Shown: positions 16,960-26,603, counted from the stretch's first letter. The stretch is DNA of 36,168 bases from Mycolicibacter senuensis (GCF_003284925.1 NZ_QMEX01000030.1:1-36168), one strand, 5' to 3'. Made by a program: numbers and translations. The notes: generated from the sequence alone by a model not told the origin.

Positions 16960-19900
16960 ATGACCGCAACCACATGCCGGGGGTGCGGTGCCGAACCACT
17001 GGAGAATGCACGGTTCTGCCACTCCTGTGGTTCGCCGGTCACTGCTGCCGCAGCACCGGCGGAATTCAAACAGGTGACGGTTCTTTTCGCCGACGTGGTG
17101 CATTCGATGGATATCGCCTCGGCAGTGGGTCCCGAGCGGCTGCGCGAGATCATGGCGCAGTTGTTCGATCAGTGCGCGGCGGTGGTGCGGCGTTATGGCG
17201 GGACGGTGGACAAATTCACCGGCGACGGGATCATGGCGGTGTTCGGTGCGCCGGTGGCGTTGGAGGACCACGCTTTTCGCTCCTGCCTGGCAGGCCTGGA
17301 AATTCAGCGGTCCGAAAAGGGTGTGCTGCAGCTGAGGGTTGGGCTGAACTCGGGCGAGGTGGTCGCCGGTGAGATCGGTTCCCGGCCGGGCAGCTACACG
17401 GCCATCGGCGAGCAGGTCGGAATGGCGCAACGGATGGAGTCGGTGGCGCCCCCGGGCGGGGTGATGCTCAGTGAGTCGACCGCCCGTTTGGTCGAACACG
17501 TTGCCTCGCTGGGTGAGCCGGAGTTGGTCCGCGTCAAGGGAGTCGTTGCGCCGGTGCCTGCCCGCCGCCTACTGGGGGTGTCACCGGAGCGGCGGCATAC
17601 CCGCCGACAGAATTCGGTGTTGGTAGGGCGGTCCTGGGAAATGGGTGCGCTTCGGGGAATTCTGGACGAGGCCATCGCGGGAACGGGTTGCGTGGTGCGT
17701 GTGGTCGGCCCGCCCGGTATCGGCAAGAGCCGGATCGTCTCGGAGGTCAGCGCCGAGGCACGCGACCGCGGCGTCGAGGTATTCGCCGCTTACTGCGAGT
17801 CCCATACCCGAGAGGTTCCGTTCTACGCGGCGACGTCGTTGCTGCGCACCGCACTGGGGGTAGACGGTCTCGATGACGAATCGGCACGCACCCGAATCGA
17901 GGAACGCGTGCCCGAGGCGGCTCGACGGGATCTGCTGCTGCTCGAGGACCTGCTCGGCGTACGCCACAGCGGGGCGGAGCTGCCGGCGATCGACCCCGAT
18001 GCCCGGCGACGCCGGGTGGCCCGACTGGTCAACGCCGTCTCGCTGGCTCGCACCACACCGGCGGTCTACGTCCTGGAGGACACGCACTGGATCGATGAAG
18101 CCAGCGAGTTGTTGCTGGCCGATTTCCTGGCAGTGATCCGGCGAACCCCGTCGTTCGTGATGATCACCCACCGGCCCGAGTATCGGGGTGTACTGACGCG
18201 GATGCCGAACACGCGGCTGATCAACTTGGCGCCCTTGAGCGCATCGCAAACCGCCACGCTCGCAACCGAACTGATGGGTTCGCACCCGTCGGTGACGACG
18301 CTTTTCGAACAGGTCGTCGAGCGGGCGGCAGGAAATCCGTTTTTCGCTGAAGAGATGGTGCGCGATCTGGCCGAGCGTGGTGTGCTGATTGGGCGCCGTG
18401 GGAACTACGTCTGCCACACCAACGAGGCCGACGTCGCGGTACCTGCGACTTTGCAGGCGACCATCGCTGCCCGCATCGACCGGCTCGACCCCGCCGCCAA
18501 ACGGGCCCTGAACGCGGCAGCAGTCATCGGGATGCGGTTCGGCGCTGAGCAGTTGGCGCTGCTCGATAACGAGGCGGAGATCGACCGTTTGCTCGCTGTC
18601 GAACTCGTTGACCGGGTGCGGTTCACCGTGCACCCCGAGTATGTCTTCCATCACCCGCTGATTCGGGTCGTGGCCTACGAATCACAGCTCACGTCGCGGC
18701 GTGCCGAACTGCATCGGCGGCTGGCGGCCGCCATCGAGCAGCGCCACCCGGATGCGCTCGATGAGAACGCGGCGCTGATCGCCGAGCATGTCGAGGCTGC
18801 CGCGGACCTGTCGCACGCGTTCGACTGGCACATGCGGGCGGGGGGATGGGCGCAATACCGCGACATCAGGGCTGCGCGAGCCAGTTGGGCACGTGCACGG
18901 CAAGTCGCCGACCGGCTGCCTACCGACCACCCAGACCGCGTGTCGATGCGTATCGCCCCGCGCACGCTGCTATGCGGGAGCGCCAGCTGGGTCGGCGGCA
19001 GTGTCGCCGACGCCGGCTTTGACGAGCTGCACGAGCTGTGCACCGAGTCCGGCGACACCGTGTCTCTTGCCATCGGAATGGCCGGCCTGATGACGGTGCT
19101 GCTGTTGCACAACCGATTCCGGGAATCGGCGCGGGTCGCCTCGGACTGCAGCCAGCTGCTCGAGACGATCGGCGATCCGGTGCTAACCGTTGGTGTCGCC
19201 GGCGCACCGAGCAACGCCATGTGGCAAGCAGGCTGGGCGGCCGAAGGCCTGCGCTTGGCGCAACTCGCCATCGACCTGGCCGAAGGTGACCCCGCCAAGG
19301 GCAACTTACTGGTCGGATCACCGTTGGCCTTTGCGTTCGCATATCGGGGCTCCAACCGGTATTGCCTCGGCGTTTCAGGCTGGCAGGAAGACCTTGACCA
19401 GGCAGTCGCGCTGGCCGGCGAGGACGCGACGTCTTACGTCCTCGCCGTGCTCTGTAAGTACGGCCTCGCGGTCCACGTCGGGGTATCGCGGTCCGGCGCG
19501 TCGGCTGAGCGGGAGAGTGCCGACGCGCTGGCGATGGCCGAGCATTCCGGTGGCGATTTCGCAGTGGATTTCGCTCGGCTGAATCGTGGCCTCATTCTGG
19601 CCAATCAGGGCGATTCGCAACGCAGTGCCGGGTTGGCGCTGCTCGCCCAGTACCGTGCAGCCCAACTGCGACATGGATACGCACAGAGCGTTGTGCGATT
19701 TGTTGACACCGAGATCGCGAGGGAGAAGGCCAGGATCGGGGATGTCGACGGCGCTATTCAGCTCGCGCGCTCGGTTGTCGACTACCTCTTCGACACCGGT
19801 GAAATGATCTCCCGTGGAGAGGCCACCAGAGTCTTGGTGGAATCGCTGCTGCAGCGCGGTGCCGAGGCCGACGTCGCTGACGCACAGGCGTCCATCGACC

Positions 19901-20088
19901 GGTTGGCGGCGGTGCCGACCGACCCGGGGTTTGTATTGTTCGAGATTCCGCTGCTCCGACTGCGGGCACTGCTGGCCCGCGCCAACGGCGACGAGAACGG
20001 CTATCGCGCCTTCGCCGGGCGCTACCTCAAGCGGGCTACCGAGGTTGGCCTTGAGGGGCACATGGCGCTGGCGGAGGCGATGACATGA
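16960..20088 (+). CDS. Zinc ribbon-cyclase-STAND ATPase signalling protein, copy 1
   Basis: A 1042-residue multidomain regulator. A zinc ribbon (C6xxC9, C20xxC23) comes first. A class III nucleotide cyclase domain spans about 37-205, with metal aspartates Asp45 (LFADVVHSM) and Asp89 (GDGIMAVFG), purine-site Lys85 and Thr147, and Arg158. The transition-state asparagine of the usual VNxAxR motif is glycine (VGMAQR, Gly154). An AAA/STAND ATPase follows with Walker A GPPGIGKS (250-257), then long helical repeats to the C-terminus. No DNA-binding domain is seen. Relative to copy 2 it lacks 11 residues inside the cyclase domain (after EIQ at 116). The stop overlaps the next start as ATGA. It may signal by nucleotide- or ligand-driven interaction rather than by making cAMP. 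Confidence 0.88.
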   Translation: MTATTCRGCGAEPLENARFCHSCGSPVTAAAAPAEFKQVTVLFADVVHSMDIASAVGPERLREIMAQLFDQCAAVVRRYGGTVDKFTGDGIMAVFGAPVALEDHAFRSCLAGLEIQRSEKGVLQLRVGLNSGEVVAGEIGSRPGSYTAIGEQVGMAQRMESVAPPGGVMLSESTARLVEHVASLGEPELVRVKGVVAPVPARRLLGVSPERRHTRRQNSVLVGRSWEMGALRGILDEAIAGTGCVVRVVGPPGIGKSRIVSEVSAEARDRGVEVFAAYCESHTREVPFYAATSLLRTALGVDGLDDESARTRIEERVPEAARRDLLLLEDLLGVRHSGAELPAIDPDARRRRVARLVNAVSLARTTPAVYVLEDTHWIDEASELLLADFLAVIRRTPSFVMITHRPEYRGVLTRMPNTRLINLAPLSASQTATLATELMGSHPSVTTLFEQVVERAAGNPFFAEEMVRDLAERGVLIGRRGNYVCHTNEADVAVPATLQATIAARIDRLDPAAKRALNAAAVIGMRFGAEQLALLDNEAEIDRLLAVELVDRVRFTVHPEYVFHHPLIRVVAYESQLTSRRAELHRRLAAAIEQRHPDALDENAALIAEHVEAAADLSHAFDWHMRAGGWAQYRDIRAARASWARARQVADRLPTDHPDRVSMRIAPRTLLCGSASWVGGSVADAGFDELHELCTESGDTVSLAIGMAGLMTVLLLHNRFRESARVASDCSQLLETIGDPVLTVGVAGAPSNAMWQAGWAAEGLRLAQLAIDLAEGDPAKGNLLVGSPLAFAFAYRGSNRYCLGVSGWQEDLDQAVALAGEDATSYVLAVLCKYGLAVHVGVSRSGASAERESADALAMAEHSGGDFAVDFARLNRGLILANQGDSQRSAGLALLAQYRAAQLRHGYAQSVVRFVDTEIAREKARIGDVDGAIQLARSVVDYLFDTGEMISRGEATRVLVESLLQRGAEADVADAQASIDRLAAVPTDPGFVLFEIPLLRLRALLARANGDENGYRAFAGRYLKRATEVGLEGHMALAEAMT

Positions 20089-23000
20089 CCGCCTGCGCGG
20101 CGTGTGGCACCGAGTTGCGGGAGAACGCCAAATTCTGTTCCGAGTGTGGTGTGTCTGTCGCGCCGGCTCATCGGCCGGCTGAGTACAAGCAGGTGACCGT
20201 GCTCTTCGCCGATGTGGTGCATTCGATGGACATCGCCGCGGCGGTCGGTGCCGAACGGTTGCGCGAGATCATGAGTGATTTGTTCGGCCGGTGTGCTGCG
20301 GTGCTGCGGCGCTACGGCGGCACGGTGGAGAAGTTCATCGGTGATGCCATCATGGCGGTGTTCGGTGCGCCGGTGGCGTTGGAGGACCATGCCTTTCGGG
20401 CATGTTTGGCGGCGTTGGACATCCAGCAGCAAGCCCGGGGTCTGGCCGATGAGGTGCAACGTCAGGACGGCATTGCACTTCGGTTGCGAGTCGGATTGAA
20501 TTCGGGCCGGGTGGTTGCCGGTGAACTCGGCTCCAACCCGCTGACCTACACCGCTATCGGCGAGCAGGTCGGTCTGGCGCAACGAATGGAATCGGTTGCC
20601 CCGCCGGGCGGAGTGATGCTCAGCGCCTCGACGGCGCGGCTGGTCGAGGACGTTGCCGCGTTGGGTGAGCTGGAGTTTGTGCATATCAAGGGCGCTGCAG
20701 AGCCGGTGCCGGCGCGCCAGCTGCTGGGGGCGTCGTCCGATTATCGTCGCGATGGTCGGCAGGATCCGGCGTTGGTGGGCCGCAGCTGGGAGATGGGCGC
20801 CCTGACGGGCATGCTCGACGCGGCGATCGACGGCACCGGCTGTGTGGTTGGTGTCGTGGGGCCACCCGGTATCGGCAAGAGCCGCATGGCCCGCGAGGTC
20901 GTTGCGGTGGCGCAGGGCCGCGCTGTTGAGGCATTCACCACTTACTGTGAATCGCACGCCAGCGAAATTTCCTTCCACACGGTGACAGCGCTACTACGAA
21001 CGGCGCTCGGAATCACTCTGCTCGGTGCGGAAGCAGCCCGCGCTCTGGTCAGGGAGCGTGCGCCTGACGCCGATCCGCAGGATCTGCTGCTGCTCGACGA
21101 CCTGCTCGGGATTCGTGACGGCAGTGTCGAATTACCAATCATTGATCCCGATGCGCGGCGCCGTAGGCTGACCCGCTTGATCAACGCCGTGTCGTTGGCC
21201 CGCACCACACCCGCCCTTTTCGTAATCGAGGATGTGCATTGGATCGATGAGGTGAGCGAGTTCCTGTTGGCGGATTTTCTGGCCGTGATCCCGCAAACCC
21301 CGTCGTTGGTGATGATTACCTACCGGCCGGAATATCGCGGGGCGCTGACCCGTGCACCGAATTCGCAGACGATCACCTTGGCACCGCTGAGTCCTTCCCA
21401 GTCCGCAACGCTGGCGAGTGAATTGTTCGGTTCGCACCCGTCGGTGGCGGCGTTGTGCAGGCGAGTCGTGGAGCGGGCGGCTGGGAACCCGTTCTTCGCC
21501 GAGGAGATTGTGCGCGACCTGGCCGAGCGCGGTGTGCTGAGCGGTGCCCGTGGTGACTATTGGTGTGAGGTCGATGATGACGGTGTCGTCGTGCCCGCCA
21601 CCTTGCAGGCCACCATCACAGCTCGCATCGACCGCCTCGACCCCGCCGCAAAGCAAACGTTGAACGCCGCCGCGGTGATCGGATTGCGTTTCAGCGCAGA
21701 CCAACTGGCGCTGCTTCGTGGTGAACCTGAGGTGGGCCAGTTGATCGCTGCCGAACTCGTCGAGCAGGTACGGTTCACCCCGCGCGCTGAGTACGCCTTC
21801 CATCACCCGTTGATACGGACGGTGGCCTACGAGTCACAGCTCAAGTCCGCCCGCGCCGAACTGCATCGGCGCCTAGCCTCCGCGATCGAGCAACGCCACC
21901 CTGATGCGCTGGATGAGAACGCGGCGCTGATAGCCGAGCATCTTGAGGCGGCCGCGGACCTCAGCGTCGCGTTCGGCTGGCACATGCGCGCGGGGGCTTG
22001 GGCACAACATCGCGACATCAGGGCCGCGCGGGTCAGTTGGGACCACGCCCGGTCGGTCGCCGACCGGTTGCCCACCGGCTACCCGGGCCGGGCGTCGATG
22101 CGCATCGCCCCGCGCACCCTGCTGTGCGCGAGCACCAGCTGGGTCAGTGGCAGCGTCGCCGATGCCGGCTTTGAGGAGCTGCACGAACTGTGCACCGCCG
22201 TCGATGACAAATTGTCGCTGGCGATTGGCATGGCCGGCCTGATGACGGTGTTGATCTTCCATAGCCGGTACGTCGAGGCGTCACGCCTCGCGTCGGACTG
22301 CAGCCGGCTACTGGAGTTGATCGGCGACCCGATGTTGACGGTTGCGCTTGCCGTCGCGCCGTGCAATATCAAGGTGCAGGCAGGCGAGGCGGCCGAAGGT
22401 CTGCGCTTGGCCCAGCGCGTCATTGACCTGGCCGACGGCGACCCCGCCATGGGCAATCTGGTGATCGGATCACCGCTGGCGGTTGCGCTCATGTTCCGTG
22501 GCTCCGGCCGATATTGTCTCGGACTCCGAGGCTGGCGGGAAGACCTCGATCAGGCGTTGGTGATGGCTCGCAGCGTCGACGCCAGGACCTACGTAACGGT
22601 CGTGCTGGGGAAGTACGGTGTCGCCGTCCACGCCCGGGTGGTGTTGCCCGACTCGGCAGCCGACCGCGACACCGCCCAGGCGCTGGAGATGGCCGAGCGT
22701 TCCGGCGACGACTACGCGGTGGATACCGCGCGGCTGTGCCGCGGCCTCATTCTCATCAACCAGGGAGGGACCCGACATGGTGCCGGTATGGCGCTGCTCA
22801 CCCAGTACCGTGACGCTTACCTACAGCACGGGTATGCGCAAAGCACGGTGCGGTTTTTCGAGACCGAGCTTGCGCGGGAGAGGGCCCGGGTCGGGGACAT
22901 CGACGACGCTATCGAAATAGCCCGCGTCGCGGTCGATTATCTGTTCGACGTGGGTGACATGCTCGCGCCAGGTGAGGCAACCAGGGTCTTTGTGGAATCA

Positions 23001-23243
23001 CTGTTGCAACGCGGCAGCAAAGCCGATCTCGCGGAGGCGCAGGCCGCCATCGACAGATTGGCGGCCGCGCCGACCGACGCCGGCTACGCGTTGTTCGACG
23101 TCCCGCTGCTCCGGCTGCGGGCGTTGCTGGCGCGCGCGAACGGCGACGAAGTCGGCTACCGCGATTTCGCTGACCGGTACCTCACGCGGGCCACCGAGGT
23201 TGGCTATGAAGGCCATATGGCGTTAGCGGAGGCGATGACGTGA
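20085..23243 (+). CDS. Zinc ribbon-cyclase-STAND ATPase signalling protein, copy 2
   Basis: A 1052-residue paralogue of the preceding protein, nearly collinear and very similar throughout, including the shared ending (ATEVG.EGHMALAEAMT). The domains are the same: zinc ribbon (C4xxC7, C18xxC21), class III cyclase domain with Asp43, Lys83, Asp87 and Arg166 conserved but Gly162 at the catalytic-asparagine position, Walker A GPPGIGKS (259-266), and helical repeats. It retains the full-length cyclase helix that copy 1 has shortened. The arrangement is a tandem duplication. Start and stop overlap the neighbours by 4 bases (ATGA and GTGA), so all three proteins are translated in step and may form a complex. 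Confidence 0.88.
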   Translation: MTACAACGTELRENAKFCSECGVSVAPAHRPAEYKQVTVLFADVVHSMDIAAAVGAERLREIMSDLFGRCAAVLRRYGGTVEKFIGDAIMAVFGAPVALEDHAFRACLAALDIQQQARGLADEVQRQDGIALRLRVGLNSGRVVAGELGSNPLTYTAIGEQVGLAQRMESVAPPGGVMLSASTARLVEDVAALGELEFVHIKGAAEPVPARQLLGASSDYRRDGRQDPALVGRSWEMGALTGMLDAAIDGTGCVVGVVGPPGIGKSRMAREVVAVAQGRAVEAFTTYCESHASEISFHTVTALLRTALGITLLGAEAARALVRERAPDADPQDLLLLDDLLGIRDGSVELPIIDPDARRRRLTRLINAVSLARTTPALFVIEDVHWIDEVSEFLLADFLAVIPQTPSLVMITYRPEYRGALTRAPNSQTITLAPLSPSQSATLASELFGSHPSVAALCRRVVERAAGNPFFAEEIVRDLAERGVLSGARGDYWCEVDDDGVVVPATLQATITARIDRLDPAAKQTLNAAAVIGLRFSADQLALLRGEPEVGQLIAAELVEQVRFTPRAEYAFHHPLIRTVAYESQLKSARAELHRRLASAIEQRHPDALDENAALIAEHLEAAADLSVAFGWHMRAGAWAQHRDIRAARVSWDHARSVADRLPTGYPGRASMRIAPRTLLCASTSWVSGSVADAGFEELHELCTAVDDKLSLAIGMAGLMTVLIFHSRYVEASRLASDCSRLLELIGDPMLTVALAVAPCNIKVQAGEAAEGLRLAQRVIDLADGDPAMGNLVIGSPLAVALMFRGSGRYCLGLRGWREDLDQALVMARSVDARTYVTVVLGKYGVAVHARVVLPDSAADRDTAQALEMAERSGDDYAVDTARLCRGLILINQGGTRHGAGMALLTQYRDAYLQHGYAQSTVRFFETELARERARVGDIDDAIEIARVAVDYLFDVGDMLAPGEATRVFVESLLQRGSKADLAEAQAAIDRLAAAPTDAGYALFDVPLLRLRALLARANGDEVGYRDFADRYLTRATEVGYEGHMALAEAMT

Positions 23244-25867
23244 GTGGTTTGCGCTTCTCGTGGCCGCTGACCGGCCGCTCGGAGGAGATCCAAACTCTCC
23301 GGGAGACCCTCTCGGCTTCGGATGTATCCGGGGCCATTGTGTGCGGTGCGGCGGGGGTGGGCAAGAGCCGGATCTCGCGTGACCTGTTGTCGGTGGCGGC
23401 ATCCCAGGGCTGCGAAGTGCGATGGGCGATCTGCACATCCGCGGCGCGTGGCGTCCCGCTGGGCGCGTTCGCCGCATGGGTGCCGTCGGATGTCACCGAC
23501 ACGGTTCCGTTGGCAAGGGCCGTGATCGAATCTCTGACGGCCGACTCTTCGGGCGTCGCGGTGGTGGGCATCGACGATGTGCATCTGATCGACGACCTGT
23601 CGGCGTTCGTGGTGCATCAGATCGTGCAACGGGAACTGGCGAAGGTGATTCTCACCGTTCGCGACGGCGAAGCGATTCCCGCTGCCGTGCACGAGATCTG
23701 GTCGGCCGGCCGGTTTGAACGGCTCGACCTGCAGCCGCTGTCACTCGGCGAGACCACCGATCTGCTGTCTGAGACGCTGGGCGGCCCGATAGATTCCGGT
23801 GCGGCGCAACGGCTGTGGGAGCTCACCCGCGGCAATGTCTTGTATCTTCGCAACATCGTCGAACACGAGGTCTCCGACGGCCGAATCGTGCGACAACACG
23901 GGTACTGGCGCTGGATCGGGGATCCGATCATCCCGCCCGGTCTCATCGGGCTTATCGAATCCCGTATCGGGTCGTTGCCCGGGCCGGTCGGCGATGTGAT
24001 CGACGTGCTGGCCGTCGGCGAACCGATCGACCTGGCGACCCTGACGCGTATCACCGATCCTGCCGCGGTCGAAGAGGCCGATATCCGCGGTCTGATCACC
24101 CTCGAGCCCGTCGAGGAGGGTGCAACGGTGCGGCTGGCGCATCCGCTCTACGGCGAGGTCCGTCGTGGCCGGGTCGCGTCCACCCGGCTACGGCGGTTGC
24201 GTGGGCTGGTCGCCGCAGAACTCGCCACCGCGCAGGACGGAGACGACATCCAAGTGGTGGTGCGCCGCGCCACCCTGAGCCTCGCGTCGGACCTTGCACC
24301 CGACGCCGATCTGTTCGCCAGAGCCGCACGCGGGGCGGTTTGGCTGGCGGATCTGGTTCTGGCGGACCGACTGGCGCAGGCGGCCATCCGTGCCGGAGCG
24401 GGTCCGGAGCCGAGTTTCGTTCGGGCCCATGCACTGTCGTGGCTGGGCCGGGGTGAGGAGGCCGACGCGGTGCTCGCCGAGGTCCACATCGACGACTTGA
24501 GTGACGGTGACCGGGCCAGGCTGGCATTCTTGCGGGCCAGCAATATGCTCTGGGCGATTGGTGATCCCGTCGGCGCGAGACAGCTCATCGAGCAGGCCTC
24601 GCGCACCGTGGCGCCGCAGGCCCGCGCCTATGTCGATGCCTTTCTGGCGGTGTACTGGTTCGCGACAGATCAGCTGGATTCAGCGCGGCGGGCGGTCGAG
24701 AACCTCGATGTGGTCGATCTGCCGCCGGTCGTCGGTGCCGAGATCGCCTGGGTGGCCACCGCTGTTGCCGCGGATTCGGGGGCTCTGGCGGAGGCGGTGG
24801 CCGCCGCGGAAGCCGGGTACACCGTTGCGGCACACTCATTGGACGCGCCGCAGATGATGTTCAACATCGCGGATGCCCACGTTAGCGCCCTGGTGCTGGG
24901 CGGACGGATCAGCGAAGCAAGTGAGCTGGCGGAACGGGTGCGTCAGCAGGCCGCCGACCTGCCGGGCGCGGCGCAGTTGCTCGGAGCGGCGGTCGCGGGC
25001 CGCGCGGCGCTCGCGGCCGGCCGACTCGACACCGCATGCCTGCTACTGGAACAGGCTGCGGTGGGTTTTTCAGAAAGTGGCCACGTCACCGGCTGGGGAT
25101 ACCGCTACCTCGTTCCTCGCATCGCCGCGCTGGCGCTGCGGGGTTTGGTCGGAGAGGCCGCCGCCGCGCTTGCGGCACTGGACAACGCGCGACGCCCGTT
25201 TCGGTCGCTCGACTACGAGCGGAGCTTGGCGCGCTCGTGGGTTGCCGCTGCCCAGGGTGCCGTGAGCGAGGCGATCACCGTCGTCTTGGCTGCAGCGCAA
25301 CGAGCCGGGGCCAACGGACAATTCGCGGCTGAAGTGATCTGCCTGCAGTCCGCTATACAGCTGGGCGACGAAACCACCGCACCGCGACTGGGTGAGCTCG
25401 AGACACTTGTCGACGGGCCACGCGCCGGCATCGCCGCCCGCTTCGCGACAGCGCTGCGCGCCGGCGACGGAGCGGGGCTGAGTGCGGTGTCGCAAGATTT
25501 CGAGGACATCGGCGACCTCGTCGCCGCGGTGGATGCCAGCGCTCGGGCCGCGCTTGCCTATCGCCGGCAAGACTTGCGGGGCACCGCGTTGACCTGTATG
25601 GCACGCGCTGAGGCCCTGGCCGAACAATGCGGAGGCGTCGATACTCCGGCACTTCGCCAAGCCACCGAGCCGCTGCCGTTGACCGGCCGCGAGCGCGAGA
25701 TCGTGATGCTGCTCGGTGAGGGATTGTCCAACCGTGCCATTGCCGAGCGACTGACGCTGTCGGTCCGCACCGTCGAAAGCCACATTTACCGGGCCATGTT
25801 GAAAACGGGCGCCGTCAGCCGCGATGAGATCGCCGCCCTGCGGCGACATCACGATCGCACTAAGTAG
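23240..25867 (+). CDS. LuxR-type STAND ATPase transcriptional regulator
   Basis: An 875-residue large LuxR-family regulator. An N-terminal ATPase carries Walker A GAAGVGKS (36-43) and Walker B VVGIDDVHLI; a long helical-repeat sensor region follows. The final 64 residues (812-875) are a LuxR/GerE helix-turn-helix, with LTGREREIVMLLGEGLSNRAIAERL and RTVESHIYRAMLK clearly canonical. It lacks the cyclase domain of its two operon partners, and they lack its DNA-binding domain, so the operon splits sensing and DNA binding. The GTG start overlaps the previous stop. A copy of the palindromic site begins 26 bases after its stop codon, making it the best local candidate for the protein that reads the four sites. 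Confidence 0.9.
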   Translation: MSGLRFSWPLTGRSEEIQTLRETLSASDVSGAIVCGAAGVGKSRISRDLLSVAASQGCEVRWAICTSAARGVPLGAFAAWVPSDVTDTVPLARAVIESLTADSSGVAVVGIDDVHLIDDLSAFVVHQIVQRELAKVILTVRDGEAIPAAVHEIWSAGRFERLDLQPLSLGETTDLLSETLGGPIDSGAAQRLWELTRGNVLYLRNIVEHEVSDGRIVRQHGYWRWIGDPIIPPGLIGLIESRIGSLPGPVGDVIDVLAVGEPIDLATLTRITDPAAVEEADIRGLITLEPVEEGATVRLAHPLYGEVRRGRVASTRLRRLRGLVAAELATAQDGDDIQVVVRRATLSLASDLAPDADLFARAARGAVWLADLVLADRLAQAAIRAGAGPEPSFVRAHALSWLGRGEEADAVLAEVHIDDLSDGDRARLAFLRASNMLWAIGDPVGARQLIEQASRTVAPQARAYVDAFLAVYWFATDQLDSARRAVENLDVVDLPPVVGAEIAWVATAVAADSGALAEAVAAAEAGYTVAAHSLDAPQMMFNIADAHVSALVLGGRISEASELAERVRQQAADLPGAAQLLGAAVAGRAALAAGRLDTACLLLEQAAVGFSESGHVTGWGYRYLVPRIAALALRGLVGEAAAALAALDNARRPFRSLDYERSLARSWVAAAQGAVSEAITVVLAAAQRAGANGQFAAEVICLQSAIQLGDETTAPRLGELETLVDGPRAGIAARFATALRAGDGAGLSAVSQDFEDIGDLVAAVDASARAALAYRRQDLRGTALTCMARAEALAEQCGGVDTPALRQATEPLPLTGREREIVMLLGEGLSNRAIAERLTLSVRTVESHIYRAMLKTGAVSRDEIAALRRHHDRTK

Positions 25868-25893
25868 CGTCGCCGCGGCTGCGATCGAGATTG

Positions 25894-25909
25894 CAGTGGT
25901 GCGCTACTG
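25894..25909 (+). promoter_or_regulatory. Palindromic operator, copy B
   Basis: CAGTGGTGCGCTACTG, one mismatch from the palindromic consensus. It lies 88 bases upstream of the ATG at 25998, in front of the secreted protein-ABC transporter genes and just after the LuxR gene. Confidence 0.7.
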
Positions 25910-25997
25910 ACTTGCCGCCCCCGCACTGCGCGACATGATCCGGTGGACAACAAAAGCAGAGGCGGTGCGTCAGCTTTCTGCCAGGGCGGAGAGGGTC

Positions 25998-26591
25998 ATG
26001 GACACGACACGACTTCCACGCGTCTCCATCGCGGTCGCTATGGCCGGCGCGTGTCTGATAGCGATGCCGCCGGTGTCGCGCCCCGACATCGCGCAACATG
26101 GCGTGCAGCTGGTAGCCGCGGACAGCGTCGCCGATCTGACGAGTTCGCTCGGTTCGCTGCTCGATGTGCTGGATCCGGTGCAGTCGGCCGCCGAGATGCC
26201 GGATCTCGACGGCTTATTGGCTGCGACCGTGGGCATAGCCGAATTCGATCCGATCGGTGACCTCTGGGATCAGATCGTCAACTCGACGTTGGGAGCCATC
26301 GTCGGCGCCGTGGTGGTCGCCGTCGTTGCCTTCGGAGCCCTTGTCTGGGCGCCGGTGTCCGGATTCTTGGTGGACACCTATGAGTGGCTTGCGAGCGTTT
26401 TCGGTTTCGATCCGTATCCCGAGGATGCGATGGCAACTCCGATCGACCCGGGGGACGTGGAAGCGCTGCTGGGCGGTTGGGCGTCGAATCTGGATGCCGG
26501 AGACCTGTTCGTGCCCGATGTATCGATCGGTCCGGAGATGGTCGACGTCGGCGGCCTGCTGAGTGACCTGTTCCCGGATCTCGGGATATAG
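25998..26591 (+). CDS. Secreted/membrane protein with FGFDPYP motif (paralogue 2)
   Basis: A 197-residue protein of unknown function and paralogue of the one at 6845-7516. A signal-like segment (about 9-24, VSIAVAMAGACLIAMP) is followed by VQLVAADSVADL, a membrane-span candidate (about 98-120, LGAIVGAVVVAVVAFGALVWAPV), then FGFDPYP at 135-141 and an acidic tail ending DLFPDLGI. The ATG at 25998 is preceded by GGCGGAGAGGG, a good ribosome-binding site; an upstream in-frame ATG at 25935 is less likely because the paralogue aligns residue for residue with the shorter form. It stands at the head of the ABC transporter genes, 12 bases before the ATPase, so it may work with that transporter. Confidence 0.75.
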   Translation: MDTTRLPRVSIAVAMAGACLIAMPPVSRPDIAQHGVQLVAADSVADLTSSLGSLLDVLDPVQSAAEMPDLDGLLAATVGIAEFDPIGDLWDQIVNSTLGAIVGAVVVAVVAFGALVWAPVSGFLVDTYEWLASVFGFDPYPEDAMATPIDPGDVEALLGGWASNLDAGDLFVPDVSIGPEMVDVGGLLSDLFPDLGI

Positions 26592-26603
26592 CGGTATCCG
26601 GCC

